A stretch of DNA of 64,000 bases from Marsupella aquatica (taxonomy: Eukaryota; Marchantiophyta). The stretch lies in the NCBI GenBank assembly GCA_973895155.1, contig OZ316895.1:16182001-16246000 (forward strand), given 5' to 3'. The notes beneath the pieces were generated by a model. That model was not told the DNA's origin. It was given only the letters and a program-made list of their open reading frames with translations, and did no database searches. Position numbers and translations under genes: made by a program. Positions 11,891 through 23,755 of this stretch are shown here, piece after piece (positions within the stretch are counted from its first letter, which is position 1; each line of letters opens with the position of its first letter).

Positions 11891-11904
11891 GTGAGCAGCC
11901 CAAG

Positions 11905-12232
11905 AGGTTACTATGTAACAGTGGTTGGTCAAACCATAGTCAAGTGTTTGGTTACATTTAGATGCTATATACACTAGCAAAACTTAGTTATCGAGTAGAA
12001 CTTAGGCTCATTGTTACGGAGACAACTGAGGGATAGGAGTTGAAGTGTTTAGTCTATGGAGACTCGATATGGCCAACGGGCTTAGAGGTAAGTAAACTTA
12101 CTTGTGTGCTCCCGTGGATAAAGCCTCTGGTGAAATAAATCACATATCTCTTGTGTTGATTATTTGTGTGTTGGATGTTACACATGTGCATGTTGTCTTA
12201 TGGGTAACATTGTTTTACTCAACATGATTGCA
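11905..12232 (+). mobile_element. Diverged Copia-type LTR, copy 1
   Basis: It shares an ordered series of blocks with 12945-13246: GTTACTATGTAA, the GGCTCATTnTTAC region, GTGAA/GTGAACC followed by a CATnTATCT-like stretch, TTATTTGTGTGTT, and a terminal ACTCAACA. Related blocks occur in the solo LTRs at 59.3 and 60.4 kb. Exact ends and target duplications could not be fixed. Confidence 0.5.
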
Positions 12233-12944
12233 TGCCTGCTAGTATGTTATGTAATTTGGCTGGTTGCTTTTTAGGTTAGGTTAAATGTTGTTGAAGCTAG
12301 TATAGATATTTTGAAGTAAATGCCACTTCCTAGAGGAACATTGGGGCTGCACTATTAAACCCACCTACGCATTTAAACTGAGGCCCCCCTTCCATGCCGG
12401 CCACTGTTCAATCTGTTTGTTCCTATAGAGGAACTGACCGTAGAAGGTGGATCTGAACCCATATATTGTGATCTCCCTACATGGTACAACTGAAAGTGTG
12501 CTCTGCATAATGAGAGCTATGGGTAACCCGCATCTGTTATAGGGGAAGCTTGGTTTAAAGGCACATTCAACTTGTTTTCATTTCATATTGGCTCCCGTCA
12601 GATATTGGCATCTCTTCAATTTTCAATTCATTTCACTAATTGCTTAATTATATTATGCTTTTAGGTGGGAAAAAATGAACAAAATGGAAATGACTACAAT
12701 GCTACACGTCACCACAATATTTCTTTTCGGCTCCAAGCCAGAGGAGTACGGTACTACAAGCCCTTGTATTATTAATAACTCATATCTGACAAAGCTAGTG
12801 ACCCACCATTGACTAGAGAATGTTCAGGGCAACAATCCATCATCAAAGTTTGAACTGAACTACCCTATTGACCCAATTGAATTCAATGAAAATAACTTGA
12901 AATCTCTTGGAGAATCTTAAGTTGTTTGGCTTTACTTTTATGTG

Positions 12945-13246
12945 CAGAGTTACTATGTAATCATAGTTATTTGAGCCCTAGTCAGGTGCTTGTATGGTTA
13001 AATTTGCAACTGCTACTTACACTAGTGAGTGTAACTTAAAGGCTCATTATTACAGAGACAGTTGGGAGATATGAAAAGCTTACAATATGGAGAATCAATA
13101 TTGCTAACAACTTTGAGTTCAATAAAGCTCGCTCGTGTGTTTTTGTGAGGTGAACCATGTATCTGCTATGTTAACTACTTGTGTATTTGGTGAATATCAC
13201 ATATGTGCATGTAGTCTTGTGAGTAATGGTTATTTGACTCAACATA
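12945..13246 (+). mobile_element. Diverged Copia-type LTR, copy 2
   Basis: Direct-orientation partner of 11905-12232, ending GACTCAACA. The GGTGAACCATGTATCTG segment resembles the region before the 3' end of plant Copia LTRs. The 0.7 kb between the two copies shows no primer-binding site or coding domain, so they may be two solo LTRs or a non-autonomous element. Confidence 0.5.
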
Positions 13247-13249
13247 AAT

Positions 13250-14230
13250 CAACTGACCTTGCTAAACCTCAATTGCTGTCTTGAAAGTTTTTCTCAAAAG
13301 TCTGAGATGAATTTGTGAGAAGAAATACATTTGCAAACAAATCTTTCAGCTCTCTACCTTAGCTTAAAAATATTCCCAAAGGATCTCTTCCAATATAAAG
13401 GGTTTTCTCAATTGCCCTACTGCCCGCCCTACTGACTTAAAGAGATTCCCCTATGGTGTGGGAAACCCAAAAGAAGTTGTGGGGGGGGGGAGGGGCAGAG
13501 CCTTTAGAATAGGCAGCCCCAGAGAACCCCTGGGGGAACCTGCAACAAAGGTCACCAGGCTGGAGCACAAGAGAAAGGGCAGCCAAAGCACGACTATCAA
13601 GTGACCAGACCGTGGAGTAAGATGGACCTAAGTCCAGGACTGCAATTTCAACATTCCCCATATTTTCTTCTTTGAATAGAGCATTACCAGGCAACAGAAG
13701 CGCCTAATGCATTACTCAACTTAATTCAGCCCATTAAAAAGTTTCAGCAGAATTTTATCGGGCCTTCAGATAGGATCAAGTTTGTCCAAGAGAATACCCT
13801 TGCACCTTTTGTTACGTTTGCTTCTTGCAAGTGCAATCAAGAAGAGGCTCCTCTATGGGCTGAACCTCAAGTCCGCAAATAATAGATTATTATACCTGCC
13901 TCTAATCCTTCACCGTAGGAATGCGCACAATGTTACTGTGATTTGCAATTAAACTCTGCTGTTCATAGCTAATCCATAGGGTGAAGCCATGTAATTTCTT
14001 TGGTATCAAAACCTTTCTTTGTAATAATCTTGACGAGCCTGAATGCTCATTCTTTGAACGTGAATAGACATCGTGACAAAAATCATCATGCATGTTCATC
14101 TATTTTAGATACATAATATCTCATCCTTCTTTCCATGGATAACAATTTGGTGGGCTTTAAGGGTTATGCTCCAAAGCCTTCACTCTAGAAGCCTAGGCCC
14201 CAACTCTAGGTTCTGTTCCATTTTATTAGG
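13250..14230. other. Intergenic DNA
   Basis: It contains a G-run near 13481 and an 85-codon minus-strand frame (13437-13694) without a known domain. Nothing else was recognised. Confidence 0.4.
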
Positions 14231-14235
14231 TGTGT

Positions 14236-14590
14236 CCCGGCATGATAAGGTTTTGGTATGTATATCTCTGCTACTCCTTTGGGCACCTTGTTGTTATTAA
14301 CAAAGCATCATACCAGCCTCCCACCCCTCTAAATAAAAATAAAAGTGGTTCCCCCCCCAAATCCCAAGAGTGAGTGTTTTCTCTTTCCTATGTTGAGAGG
14401 GAATTGAACTAGCAAATGCCTTGCCAGACCCACCTAATATTTACTTATGAATATGATTAAAATGATGAAAACCCTTAGATCTTTGCTGATTTTCAGGGAG
14501 TCCAACTCCCAAACACCTATTTTTGAGACAAAGCACCCTAACACCTACTTAATAAATTTTGCACTTCAATAATAAAATATTTAAGAGTGC
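14236..14590 (+). repeat. Dispersed repeat, copy 1 (partner 15345-15640)
   Basis: Shared blocks in order are TACTCCTTTGGGCACCTTGT, a TAAAATAAAAGTG-type stretch, CCACCTAATATTTACT and CCCTTAGATCTT. The spacing between the two copies is about 1.1 kb. No coding region is recognised inside, and the element class is unknown. Confidence 0.6.
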
Positions 14591-14594
14591 TGGT

Positions 14595-15340
14595 GAAACC
14601 TCTAAATGACTTTTAATGGAGATGTTATGAGCAGTTTGATCTAGAAATTGACTTTGCAATGCATGCATTATATTCTAAAATATCAAATAACAAAAATGAT
14701 AGAACATGAAATTAGTTTGGTTACAAGCATTAAGTATTCATATGTAGGGGGTACTCCAACTAGTCAAGCCCTAATTATTCCCCCGTGTTGTTGAGCTTTA
14801 GTTTAGGGTTAGCCACTAATTATTGAGATTTGGTATGTTCATTAACTAAATTAGTTGAATTCTATGTCGTGCGGACACACATCCATACACAACTCACATC
14901 TAAGCAAGAAAAAAGATAATCACACGACACACAACACATGTATGCCAAAATCCATGACAATCTCTTGCGAAACGGGACCCCGCCGCAAGGTATCACTAAG
15001 TCAAGCCAAACTCACCCGCTAGCCATGCGGGACTCCAAGTCAACACATAGCAGAACCCTGCTAATGTCGCTCTACATGCTAACCGGCATACACACTCTCT
15101 CACCATAGCCACACTCACATGAACTTTACTAGTGCCGGGAGGCTCAACTTGGAAGAATGAGGAGCTAATCCCTCATTCTCCAAGATATACCCCCATGACA
15201 CAAAGGCATGGTAACCTGGGTGAAGAGGTCACCCCTACCAGGTGACCTGCTATACCAGGTTATCCTCCCAAACTCACAACACATGTCTGACACATGTGCA
15301 ACCAACAAAGTTGTAACTCAAATGCAACATGGGGTGACAT
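14595..15340. other. Spacer between the two dispersed-repeat copies
   Basis: A C- and A-rich stretch (about 14870-15300). No gene recognised. Confidence 0.4.
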
Positions 15341-15344
15341 CTAG

Positions 15345-15870
15345 TAATGCAATGTCATGGTATTGTAAGGGTTTGGTAGGAATATCTCTACTTCTCCTTT
15401 GGGCACCTTGTTGGTATTGTCAAAGCATCCCACTTTCCAGCCCTTAAAATAAAAGTGATTGGGCCTCCCTTAAGTCCTAGTTGTGAGTGATTTGTTTCTA
15501 TATTTAGTGAGAGTTAGGAGAGATAATAAGCGGGATCCACCTAATATTTACTGAGAAATATTATGAAAACCCATTAGATCTTCAAAGATCTGGCCACTCA
15601 AACTAGAATTAAATGTACTTTCTTACAAATTTTGCTCAATAGTTGTTGACCTGGTTTTCTTGGTATCATTTAGAAGGAGATGGAGACTCGGGGGACTCAT
15701 TCCAAGGGAGGTCCCATATCATGTGCACAGTTTTCAAGTGATAAATGCACTAAAGCTTAAAGAAAATGTTTCCTATTGTTTACCCCCTAACTTTAGGGAA
15801 TATTCCCTAATTTTTCTTCAACAAAATTTTTAATGTCTTCCTCGATCGCAATTGAATTAAGAAATCATTT
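15345..15870 (+). repeat. Dispersed repeats, second copies
   Basis: 15345-15640 repeats 14236-14590, and 15640-15870 repeats 11560-11890. The two repeat types therefore abut here but lie 2.4 kb apart upstream, suggesting one larger ancestral element broken by later insertions. Confidence 0.55.
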
Positions 15871-15874
15871 TCTT

Positions 15875-16925
15875 TGGCATGCTATGGGCCAGAAGAAAAG
15901 AAGCTCGAAAAGAAATGAGAACCCTGGGGATGGAGAAGGGAACAGTAGTGCAGTATTCTGTGATGTATAAAATCAGTGCTAACAGGAGTGAGTATCCTAT
16001 TGTCATTTTGGCTTGTGCAAAATCAATTATGATTATTAGAATTTCATACTTGACTACCAAAATTGTGTACTTGACTAAAAAATGTCTGTGTAAACTCTAG
16101 CTAATATTAACTCTATCAAAAACCCTGATTTCAAATGGTAAAAAAGTAACAAATTCAAGAAGAACATGCATTATGTCCAACTGGGGTGTCCACTCTTCCA
16201 TTGCGTGACCAATGACCTCATCTGAGTTACTTGACTTGACGGCACCTGGAAGCCCCCTCTTGCCATCAACGTTTCATAAGCCTTTGGGGTCTGTCATCAC
16301 TGTCCCTCTACCAGATTTGATTGGAGAGGCTCACTCTTTTCAATGCTGGAGAATTTTGAAAAGAAAGAAGCTGCCAATCCTAAGAGCATCTTGGAGGCAA
16401 TGGGGTTTTGCTTATTGGGTACATTAAATACCAAGTCTGGCTTTGACAAACCCTAATGGACCTTTAAACCCACAGGAGTCACTAATCTTGGGCATCGTAG
16501 GGGCAGATAGGGAAGTCTAATAAATCTTTGTTACAATGAAAGAAATATTTGCAATCATGGTGGCAGTATATTTGGGGGTCTCAAATATTCATTAATTTTG
16601 CTCTTCCATAGGATAGGGCCTTTGCCCTTGACTACTTGACCTGTTAATGACTTCAAGATTTATTGAGTTGGTTTTTTTTCATTGTCTGAATAGCCAGGCT
16701 GTGGTGGGGGGAACTGACTATCGGGAAAAACAAAAGAAATTCCGCTACGTGAGTGTGCAGGCTCGGGAATGGTTATGCCACACACTTTTTAGTCATTTCC
16801 TGTGAAAGTGTCAAACCTAGACACAGTCAGTCTGGCAGGAAACACCCTGCGGGGCTATATTATTTGAGTCCCCCTACAGGCCGGGTATGTAAATAATATT
16901 AGTACACTAACAAGCCAGCGAAACG
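15875..16925. other. Intergenic DNA
   Basis: Short frames only; no domain or repeat structure recognised. Confidence 0.4.
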
Positions 16926-16929
16926 TCAG

Positions 16930-17520
16930 AGGTGATGTACCATTGTAAAGAGAAGCCTAGAGAGAAGCCCTCGGTCAAAGAGTCAAAGCGGCCAAGGGTG
17001 GGCCGGCCCCAGTATGCTATCGTGCGAGTTCGGTGTTCTGCCCCGGTACATGTTTTCCCTGACGGGCAAGCTGGCTCCGAGTTCCGAGGGACCGACCGAC
17101 CGACGCTTTTTGGAGAGCGCGGGCGGCCGGAGGGTTGGTTGCTGTTGCGCTGTGATTCGCTCAGAACGATATCTATCTGGTATCGTTCTCTTGCCTTTTT
17201 GATTCACGGCTACATAACGCAAATACCCAGCCGGCAAGATATGGTCGGGACGAGCGCATTCGGGCCGTCTGCCGGCAGCCGCCAAGCGATGGTACTGCAG
17301 GCATCGAGTCATGGACTGATGGACATGCAGAGTGAGGGATGCATGGTATTTTCTTCGTTTTTTTCTCAGATATTTCGAATGCCTCTCTATGCTACATCAG
17401 GATGTCGTGTCTCCACGTCATCTAAAAATCTTCTGACGCCAGCCTTCTTTTTGTGGTCATGCTGTCGGACTGCTGGTCCTCTTCGAATCCCGTTTATGTT
17501 ACTAAATTAGCTCAGCTCAG
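16930..17520 (+). other. GC-rich island with a 192-codon open frame of unknown nature
   Basis: The plus-strand frame 16932-17510 (start codon ATG, no domain I recognise) lies in DNA markedly richer in G and C than its surroundings, including several CCGGC runs. An overlapping 109-codon minus frame exists as well, so frame choice is not secure. A 9-bp inverted repeat (AGAACGATA at 17163-17171, TATCGTTCT at 17181-17189) lies inside. The island could be a host gene remnant, a CpG-rich promoter or a transposon fragment. Confidence 0.3.
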
Positions 17521-17789
17521 CCCGGCCGGGCAGGCGAGCCCAAGGCCGTGAGTTGGGTTGAATGGTAGTGGGGAACTGGATTCCTTGCCTTTCCCATTGT
17601 GGCTCAAACTGGTCCATCCACGGTGGCCACGGCAGCAGATCGTTGGCTGACCAGGGCGATGAGTTGGGTTCTATGGTGGAGAACTGGGAAATGCGAAAAT
17701 TTCAGTTTCCAGGGACTCTATCCCCAAACGACAGGCCCTCCAGTGCCTCTGGGCATCCTGGCCCTGAGTTCAGCCCGTCCACAGTCGCC

Positions 17790-17890
17790 ACATCAACAGA
17801 CCTACCGCTGACCACCAGTGCCACGCCGAATTGTTCGTCGATAGTGGCTCTAGTGTCCCGGATCTTCTTCATCGGGTTGACTTGCCCGCT
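17790..17890 (+). pseudogene. Possible retropepsin fragment
   Basis: One plus-strand frame reads a short peptide containing LFVDSGSS followed by a leucine-rich stretch ending RVDLP. This resembles the active-site loop of retrotransposon aspartic proteases (D-S-G core). A stop follows almost at once and no other pol domain was found nearby. The match is short and could be chance. Confidence 0.3.
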
Positions 17891-17924
17891 GGTTAGAGCC
17901 CGGAATAAAAGGGGCTTTCAATAA

Positions 17925-19605
17925 AGCTTGCTGTCTGCAGCAGAATGAATGCCGGGCAGACCGACGAAATTTGTGTGGTGATACGCGTCTGGCCCCAAAG
18001 TCCATTGCTCTGTGCTCAGACCAACAAAGTCAGTCGTTCACATCATTCTTACAGGACTTATTTATTATTTACACTGCCATGTCTCATGTCATGTTTCCGG
18101 CATGGATTCGTACATGATGTCATGAATTAATGTGAATCTTTTTCTATATAATACTGTGAGATGAGATTGGCCACTGCTGCGCTTCTAGTGGGGTAGGTAT
18201 CGATGGGCAGTTGCCGTACTGGATTTACAGGCAGGCAGGCAGACAAAAGGGACGGGCCCGGAAGCCCGAGATGGAAGGAGGTCACTGGAGAACGGTCAGC
18301 CAATCAAACGACGGAGACATAGGAGCGGGAGAAAGGACAAAATAATGGGAGAAGGGGCCTGAAGGGAGAGATGCACGTGAGATCGGACGGGCAGTCGGCG
18401 CTGGGCAAACGATCCTGCCCGTGAATCCCCTACCTTTCAACACGAGCAGTCTCTTTCGTGAATCGTGATGTTACCGCAGTGGTCACTGTTACCACAGCTT
18501 TTCCTTTCGTTACGTTGTACGGTAGAAGTATCTGAGTTATTTAGTGCAAAATATTAACATGCCATATATGTATTTCTTTTGTCTCGGACAAAGTTTTTAT
18601 TGAAAATATAATAGCACATTAATTAATTAATTAAGCTACTGGACTCTTTCCAAACAAATATAAATATCACCATGTTTTAGAAAACAAAATCCTAGGAGTT
18701 ACTTTGTGCCTGCAGCATTTTGTGTGAATTGCAGAATTTTAGCGTGCAAACCAACATGGAGCAGTCCAGGCACAGGAAACATCCTGGAAAAAGCTTGTTT
18801 CGGGCTCATCTGTCAATCAAAGAAAACAAGAGAAAAACCAGGAAGACCCTCATTCTAGCTCAGATTTATAAGCTTGTGTGGGATTACCTTTTTTGTAGAA
18901 TACATTCACATTTATTTGGGATAAGAAAACTTAATTTCCATTCAGAGAGCTTTTTGATATTTGGTGGGAGTTTAGAGTTTTGGAGGGAGATACCATCTCA
19001 ACTTATGACTTCACATCCATAAAAGATATATCTTTTTCTGTCTTGAGTACAGTTTTTACTTAGCAATGCTATGCAAATCATAAAGACTACAGTAGACAAC
19101 CCGCCAAGCATGAGTCAGCCATGGAGCAACGCGAAATCAGACCCGTCTCGTTGGATGTATATCATCACGAAGAGTACATCAAATAGACACCAAAACCAAG
19201 AGACCAGGTCCCACTAAAGGTTGACCTAAACCAAGAAACCAGGTCCCAGTTACGGCAAACTATTGAGAGCCTAAAGCTTTGTACGGCCAACAACTACAAC
19301 CAATGGAGACCCGACAAACCCCTATTCTGGACTAAACTCAAAAACCTACACCACTCAGGGTATTTTTTTGGCCTTAAAACCAAAAGCAGGCCCATTGAAG
19401 AGAGGATATACATCCTGCTCTAGAGCATGCGATTCTATGTTGGGTAGCCACAAGGGGACAATACCCAGGGATCCGACAAGGACCCAGACCAGGAGGGACA
19501 GGATGTTAAACCAGGGCCCCAATATGGGGAACCAGGGGTTGAAGAGATAACCAATATTCCCACTACCATCTTCCCTCGAACACAATGCCATGGCCTTGGA
19601 TTGGA
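17925..19605. other. Intergenic DNA
   Basis: GC-rich up to about 18450, then AT-rich. It contains a short ATTA repeat near 18621. A 100-codon plus frame (18720-19022) has no known domain. Confidence 0.4.
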
Positions 19606-19610
19606 ATAGT

Positions 19611-19914
19611 GCGCCCAGGGTGTTGTGTTCAATTTTGACTATGTCTTTTCATTGTTTGTATATGCAGGGTGTTGTGTTTGAAAATAGGCGTTGTGTTTGA
19701 ATGTTGGCATTGGCATATGATTCTTGAATCTTTTACTATTTGTTCTCAATGTAGAACAGTTTAGTGTCCAACTTGAACACAACGTCAAAATTCAAACACA
19801 ACACCCAGGCGCCCACCCAGGTGCTGTGTCAAAATGACCTTATGTTTGGAGAAAAAATCTTTTTTCTTATGGAGACCTAAACAAAATCATTTTGGAACAC
19901 AACACCCAGGCACG
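19611..19914. mobile_element. Foldback-type repeat element, about 300 bp
   Basis: The core GGGTGTTGTGTT occurs at about 19618 and 19668, and its complement AACACAACACCC at about 19794 and 19897. The outer ends GCGCCCAGGGTGTTGTGTTC and the complement of AACACAACACCCAGGCACGG are nearly symmetrical. A longer inner inverted repeat (about 22 of 23 bases) joins 19618-19640 with about 19784-19806. No clear target duplication was seen, so superfamily is left open. Confidence 0.6.
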
Positions 19915-20074
19915 GGGTTTGGGGATAGTACACCCCACCCACACATATATCCTTCCTGCACCCTTGCATGTGGAGGGGGGATAGAACCTCAGACCATTAG
20001 GTTCTAGTCTCATCCCCTGGCCAACTGACCACTCAAGTGTATTGGTTTTGGAATCTATAGCAATTAGTAAGAGT

Positions 20075-20108
20075 GAATTAGTGTGAAAAGTCCTTTTCGC
20101 ACTAATTC
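20075..20108. repeat. Short hairpin, 16-bp arms with one mismatch
   Basis: GAATTAGTGTGAAAAG (20075-20090), a 2-base spacer, then CTTTTCGCACTAATTC. The GAATTAGTGTGAAAA arm resembles motifs of the mariner-like MITE at 9.8-10.2 kb, so this may be a rearranged relic of that family. Confidence 0.7.
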
Positions 20109-20340
20109 AACCATGCTAGATTTGGCATACCTCGGTCAGCCACCTTCTTTCCGTTGGTCAGAAAACAATTCTTAAACTGCATGGAATTTTGTTATTTAGC
20201 TAGGTAGCACTCATTTATGATTGTGGTCTACAATTTAGTGTGGTTGTAAAGTGCAAAGCAAAGAGGAAAAAAATCGCTGTTACTAGAAAAAACTCCTCAT
20301 CACACCATGTTTTTTTTCTAATGCGAGCAAACAACACCAC

Positions 20341-20392
20341 TTTGCTAGCCAACTTAGTCCCTTGCTAGCCAACTTAGTCCCTGGCTAGCCAA
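20341..20392 (+). repeat. 20-bp tandem repeat, about 2.5 copies
   Basis: The unit TTGCTAGCCAACTTAGTCCC is repeated head to tail, followed by a partial third unit. GCTAGCCA recurs again near 20473. Confidence 0.85.
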
Positions 20393-20399
20393 AACCTAT

Positions 20400-21070
20400 A
20401 TATATTTTCTTTAACTTTTTTGCCATTTTCTTGTATAGCCTAATTTTGGAACTACTCTTTTAGCCAACAAACTTGCTAGCCATAGAGAGTCTTAGAAATG
20501 CACTAGAACACAAAAGTCAGCAAAAGTCAAAGGCATTAAGTGAAATTTCCTCCAAAGTGGGAATATACAAACTTTCTACAGAAAAGGATCAAATAGAGTA
20601 CAAAAGAACAAACTAAAGAGGGTCCAAATGGACAAAACCAAACTTAAAAGAAGTGAGCAATAGGGAACCTCTAAAAACCAAGAAAGGGAAACTACAATGT
20701 TTATAAAACAGGGAAAAAAACAAAGTACAATGAAAGGAAATAAAGTGGTACAAAGAAAAAGAGGTCCAAAGAGGACTAACACCAAACAAGGGAAAAAAAA
20801 GCAAGTGCAAACCTAAAAAGTGAAGAAAATAAAGAGAAGAGTGTCAAAAAGTGTATGAGTGCCAATTCAAGGACTAGTGTCCACATTGGAAAATGCGACA
20901 AAAGCTAATAGGCCACATCCAACGCCCTAACTAAATTAGCAAGTGGGACAGGAATGTCCTCTAGGGGGGCTAGCATCTACCTAGGCACGGTGGTGCCCAC
21001 TATGAGGGATCAAAAATAAATGGTGCGAGCTTGGGCACGTTGTAAGGCCACCAAAATGCGTTGACAAAAG
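20400..21070. other. A-rich intergenic DNA
   Basis: At 20513-20540 there is a single copy of the AAAAGTCAGCAAAAGTCAAA / GGCATTAAG block that forms the 75-bp tandem array at 23.8 kb. The low-complexity minus-strand frames (20576-20810) are not credible genes. Confidence 0.5.
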
Positions 21071-21077
21071 TGTGTGG

Positions 21078-21856
21078 TCAAGATGGACAGTGGGGGTCTA
21101 GAGGGACCCATCCATCCGTGAATATCACGAGCAGCCTGTCAAAGAAGCCCATCAAATTGAAGATGAAGATGCCCAAAAATCTGAATGGTGAGGGGGAGTA
21201 AGGAATCCGATGAGCGCAAGCAGCATATTGTGCCTCCTTTGTCATGGACACCCGGGATGCCGCTGCTACTATTGTTGCTGTCGCGATCTCAATGAGATCT
21301 TGACGCAAAGGGTTTTCTACCACAACACCCACCAAAGTATGTTGACCATCACGGATCATGGTCAGATCAACTCGTAATTGATGTGGTGGTGGACGAGCCA
21401 GTAGCTCAAGCATCACCTCACTCCGCACGTGTACCAAAGACCCTGAGAGAACCTGAGTAGTAGCACCTCTCACAACATCATGAACAACTATGGTTTTGCC
21501 TCCCAAACTACATAAAAGAAGATGGACCCCTGTGGCATCACAAGGCTTCCCACATGTGCATAAAGTGAGTAGACCTACAAGAAGAGGGTGGGGTAGCCCA
21601 AGACAAAGATGAATGGCGGTGCAAAACTCCTTTGAAGACATCCACAGATGGGGGATGGTCGGATTGACCTAAAGCCACCCTCCAGCACCTTTCCCTCTGG
21701 AAAAAAGAATCCAAACTCGGTCCATTTCAGGTGCATTAGCAAGGATGCTAGAGAGGGTGAAAGTGTGCATACGCTCAATAAGGTGAGATTGAAGACGGAA
21801 AGGCCGTCCAAGGATAAAAATTCCTGAAAAGAAGGTAACACGACACTGTTACACAA
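21078..21856 (-). pseudogene. Non-LTR retrotransposon C-terminal region (zinc finger plus nuclease-like domain), degraded
   Basis: The main frame (21078-21641, minus, 187 codons) contains a cysteine/histidine knuckle of form C-x-C-x9-H-x3-C, then an HDVVRG segment. It then has a stretch with a conserved glutamate, RVDLTM and VVVENPL. This pattern is known from the region after the reverse transcriptase in some LINE-type elements, where it is compared with PD-(D/E)XK nucleases. The upstream part continues in another frame (to about 21856), implying a frameshift near 21640. No reverse transcriptase is detectable next to it, so it is a fragment. The family assignment rests on motif spacing only. 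Confidence 0.5.
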
Positions 21857-21859
21857 CCA

Positions 21860-22915
21860 ACTCAGGCCTTGATTCCAAACTACCCTATTTTGTGCTTACG
21901 TCCACCAGTTGAGGTGAGGTTACGGGAAAGGAAGGGTGTAGTGGGGGATTTTACTCGTACCATCTTACATACATACCATAGGTATGTTTGGATTCCACCG
22001 CTAGAATGCACCCACGGGGAGTGACCCTAACTACTCCCGACTTTGGGACTTTCCAGCCATTGTCAACAACCCAAAATTGCAACATATTCAGCCTACACCT
22101 TGTTACAATCCCAACCATTAGTCTGCACCTGGTGCATCCCTTAAATGGCGCCTTTGTCAAAGACAAGGTATACTCAATACATAGATTACATACAAAGATC
22201 AGAGGGGAAGGCCTCAGGGAAGGCTATGTTTACTCACAGGAATAAGTTGTCATGCACATAGTTGACTTGACAACTAAGTGACTAGCAAGCCTAACGGCAG
22301 TCGATGCCTAGTCTCAACAAGACCTTGTCTTGCACTTGCCCGACAAGCTCAACTCTGGCTCTCACTCCTTAGTTCTCTGTAATCGTGCTCAATCTGGACT
22401 CCCCATGCACTATGTAGCCTTATTCCACTAATCTAAACCAAAAGGCCCCCCTTTCCACTTGGGAAGGGGACCCTTAAATACTACTTTGTCAAAGGGATGG
22501 AAGAGGCAACTATCTCCCCCATGTAATCCCTTCCTAAGTACCTAATCGGTTGCTGTCTTCAAAACTGTCACAGTTCATTGTCAATGCTCTGGTGTAGTTG
22601 ACGTGTGACCCTAATCCCTAGAACCTAACTGTCTATCTCTTACATTACATTGATTAGTATCCTACCCTATAGTGCTAACAGTCCTAAGCGAGTCTCTTCC
22701 TAATCCTATCTACTGCACAACTAATTGGCGCCTGATGGCAGTTGTTCTTTCGCTAAAGTTTGCCTAAAGATGCCCCTGCCATCCTACTGCTGACTCACCG
22801 CCCATTCCTTGACCACCCCTCGCTCGTGCTATGCTGTCGGCGTTGGGTTTGCCTTCTTGAATGTCGGGTTGGGGCCTATAGCTGCCTTTGTCAAAGGTAT
22901 TCCCTAACCCATCCC
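21860..22915. other. Intergenic DNA
   Basis: Short frames only, none with a recognisable domain. It separates two minus-strand gene remnants. Confidence 0.4.
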
Positions 22916-22921
22916 TTTGGG

Positions 22922-23490
22922 CTAGCAGCAGCGTAACCCGAGTCTGTAGGTACTGTTGTCTCGGGCCGCCTCCTCCGCTTTGTTGAAGATTTTGTCCACC
23001 TTGGCCTGCAGACGTGTCACCTCATGATTGAGGTTATCGGTCGTCTTAAGGTTGGCCTGGTGTTGCGCCAACCATTTATCCGGATCCGAGGTGACGAAGG
23101 TCACCTGATGAGCAACTTGCACAAACTGGCTGTTAAGGTTGGTTAAACAATAAACCCTAGCGGCCAACTCCTCCTCAAGCCGAGCCACAACAACAATTTG
23201 CTTCTTCAAGTCCCGTTGAACCTTAAGCAGTTCTTAATTTCTTCTGTCACGTTGACCTGTGACGCGGACTAACTCTGCTTGGTTGGCCACTGCTGCCATC
23301 TCCAGGTGCTCCACAGTCATTTGGAGGGCTTCAATCTCATTTCCCTTGGCCATAATTTCCTCCTACGCAAGGTTCATAAGCCGCGGGTGGTGTTCCAATG
23401 TAAAGAAGGCCGGTTGGAAATGGTCCATGACTTGGTGGACTGTGAGGTCTGCTAGCTCCATGGAAACATCCTGACCAAGCCTCTGTACCA
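22922..23490 (-). pseudogene. Coiled-coil protein remnant
   Basis: The minus strand encodes a mostly continuous helical, heptad-like sequence rich in E, K, Q, L and A. The cleanest part is 22922-23209 (95 codons, with LEEELAARV and LQAKVDKIF). The same frame continues upstream to about 23490 through stop codons near 23234 and 23361. It has no ATG start; the clean part merely begins after a stop. The protein is unidentified. It could be a transposon-encoded gag-like coiled coil or a decayed host gene. Confidence 0.45.
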
Positions 23491-23539
23491 ACTAGTGGAC
23501 CAAAGTACCAGGTACCACTTGATACTCCTCTACAGTCTA

Positions 23540-23589
23540 GGCCAGAACGTAAGGCTCATCCATGGGTCGGACTGGCTCATCCATGGGTC
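23540..23589 (+). repeat. Short tandem duplication
   Basis: GGCTCATCCATGGGTCGGAC occurs twice about 21 bases apart (near 23551 and 23572), just upstream of the coiled-coil remnant on its strand. Confidence 0.7.
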
Positions 23590-23755
23590 GGACTACCGCT
23601 TCTTTGTTAGTCCGTAAGGGAGAGGCCAAGTGTAAGTGACACGTACATTGTCCATGTCATAGGCGCGTACAAAATCCGGTAGTGAGTACCGTGCGTCGCG
23701 CAAATAAACCTGAAATGGGAGGGAACCCTCCTCAACCTCCACAAGATATGAAATT

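Noticed and set aside
17470-17530. Possible tRNA because of TTCGAATCCC
   Set aside because: No matching acceptor stem, D arm or anticodon arm could be laid out around the T-loop-like sequence.
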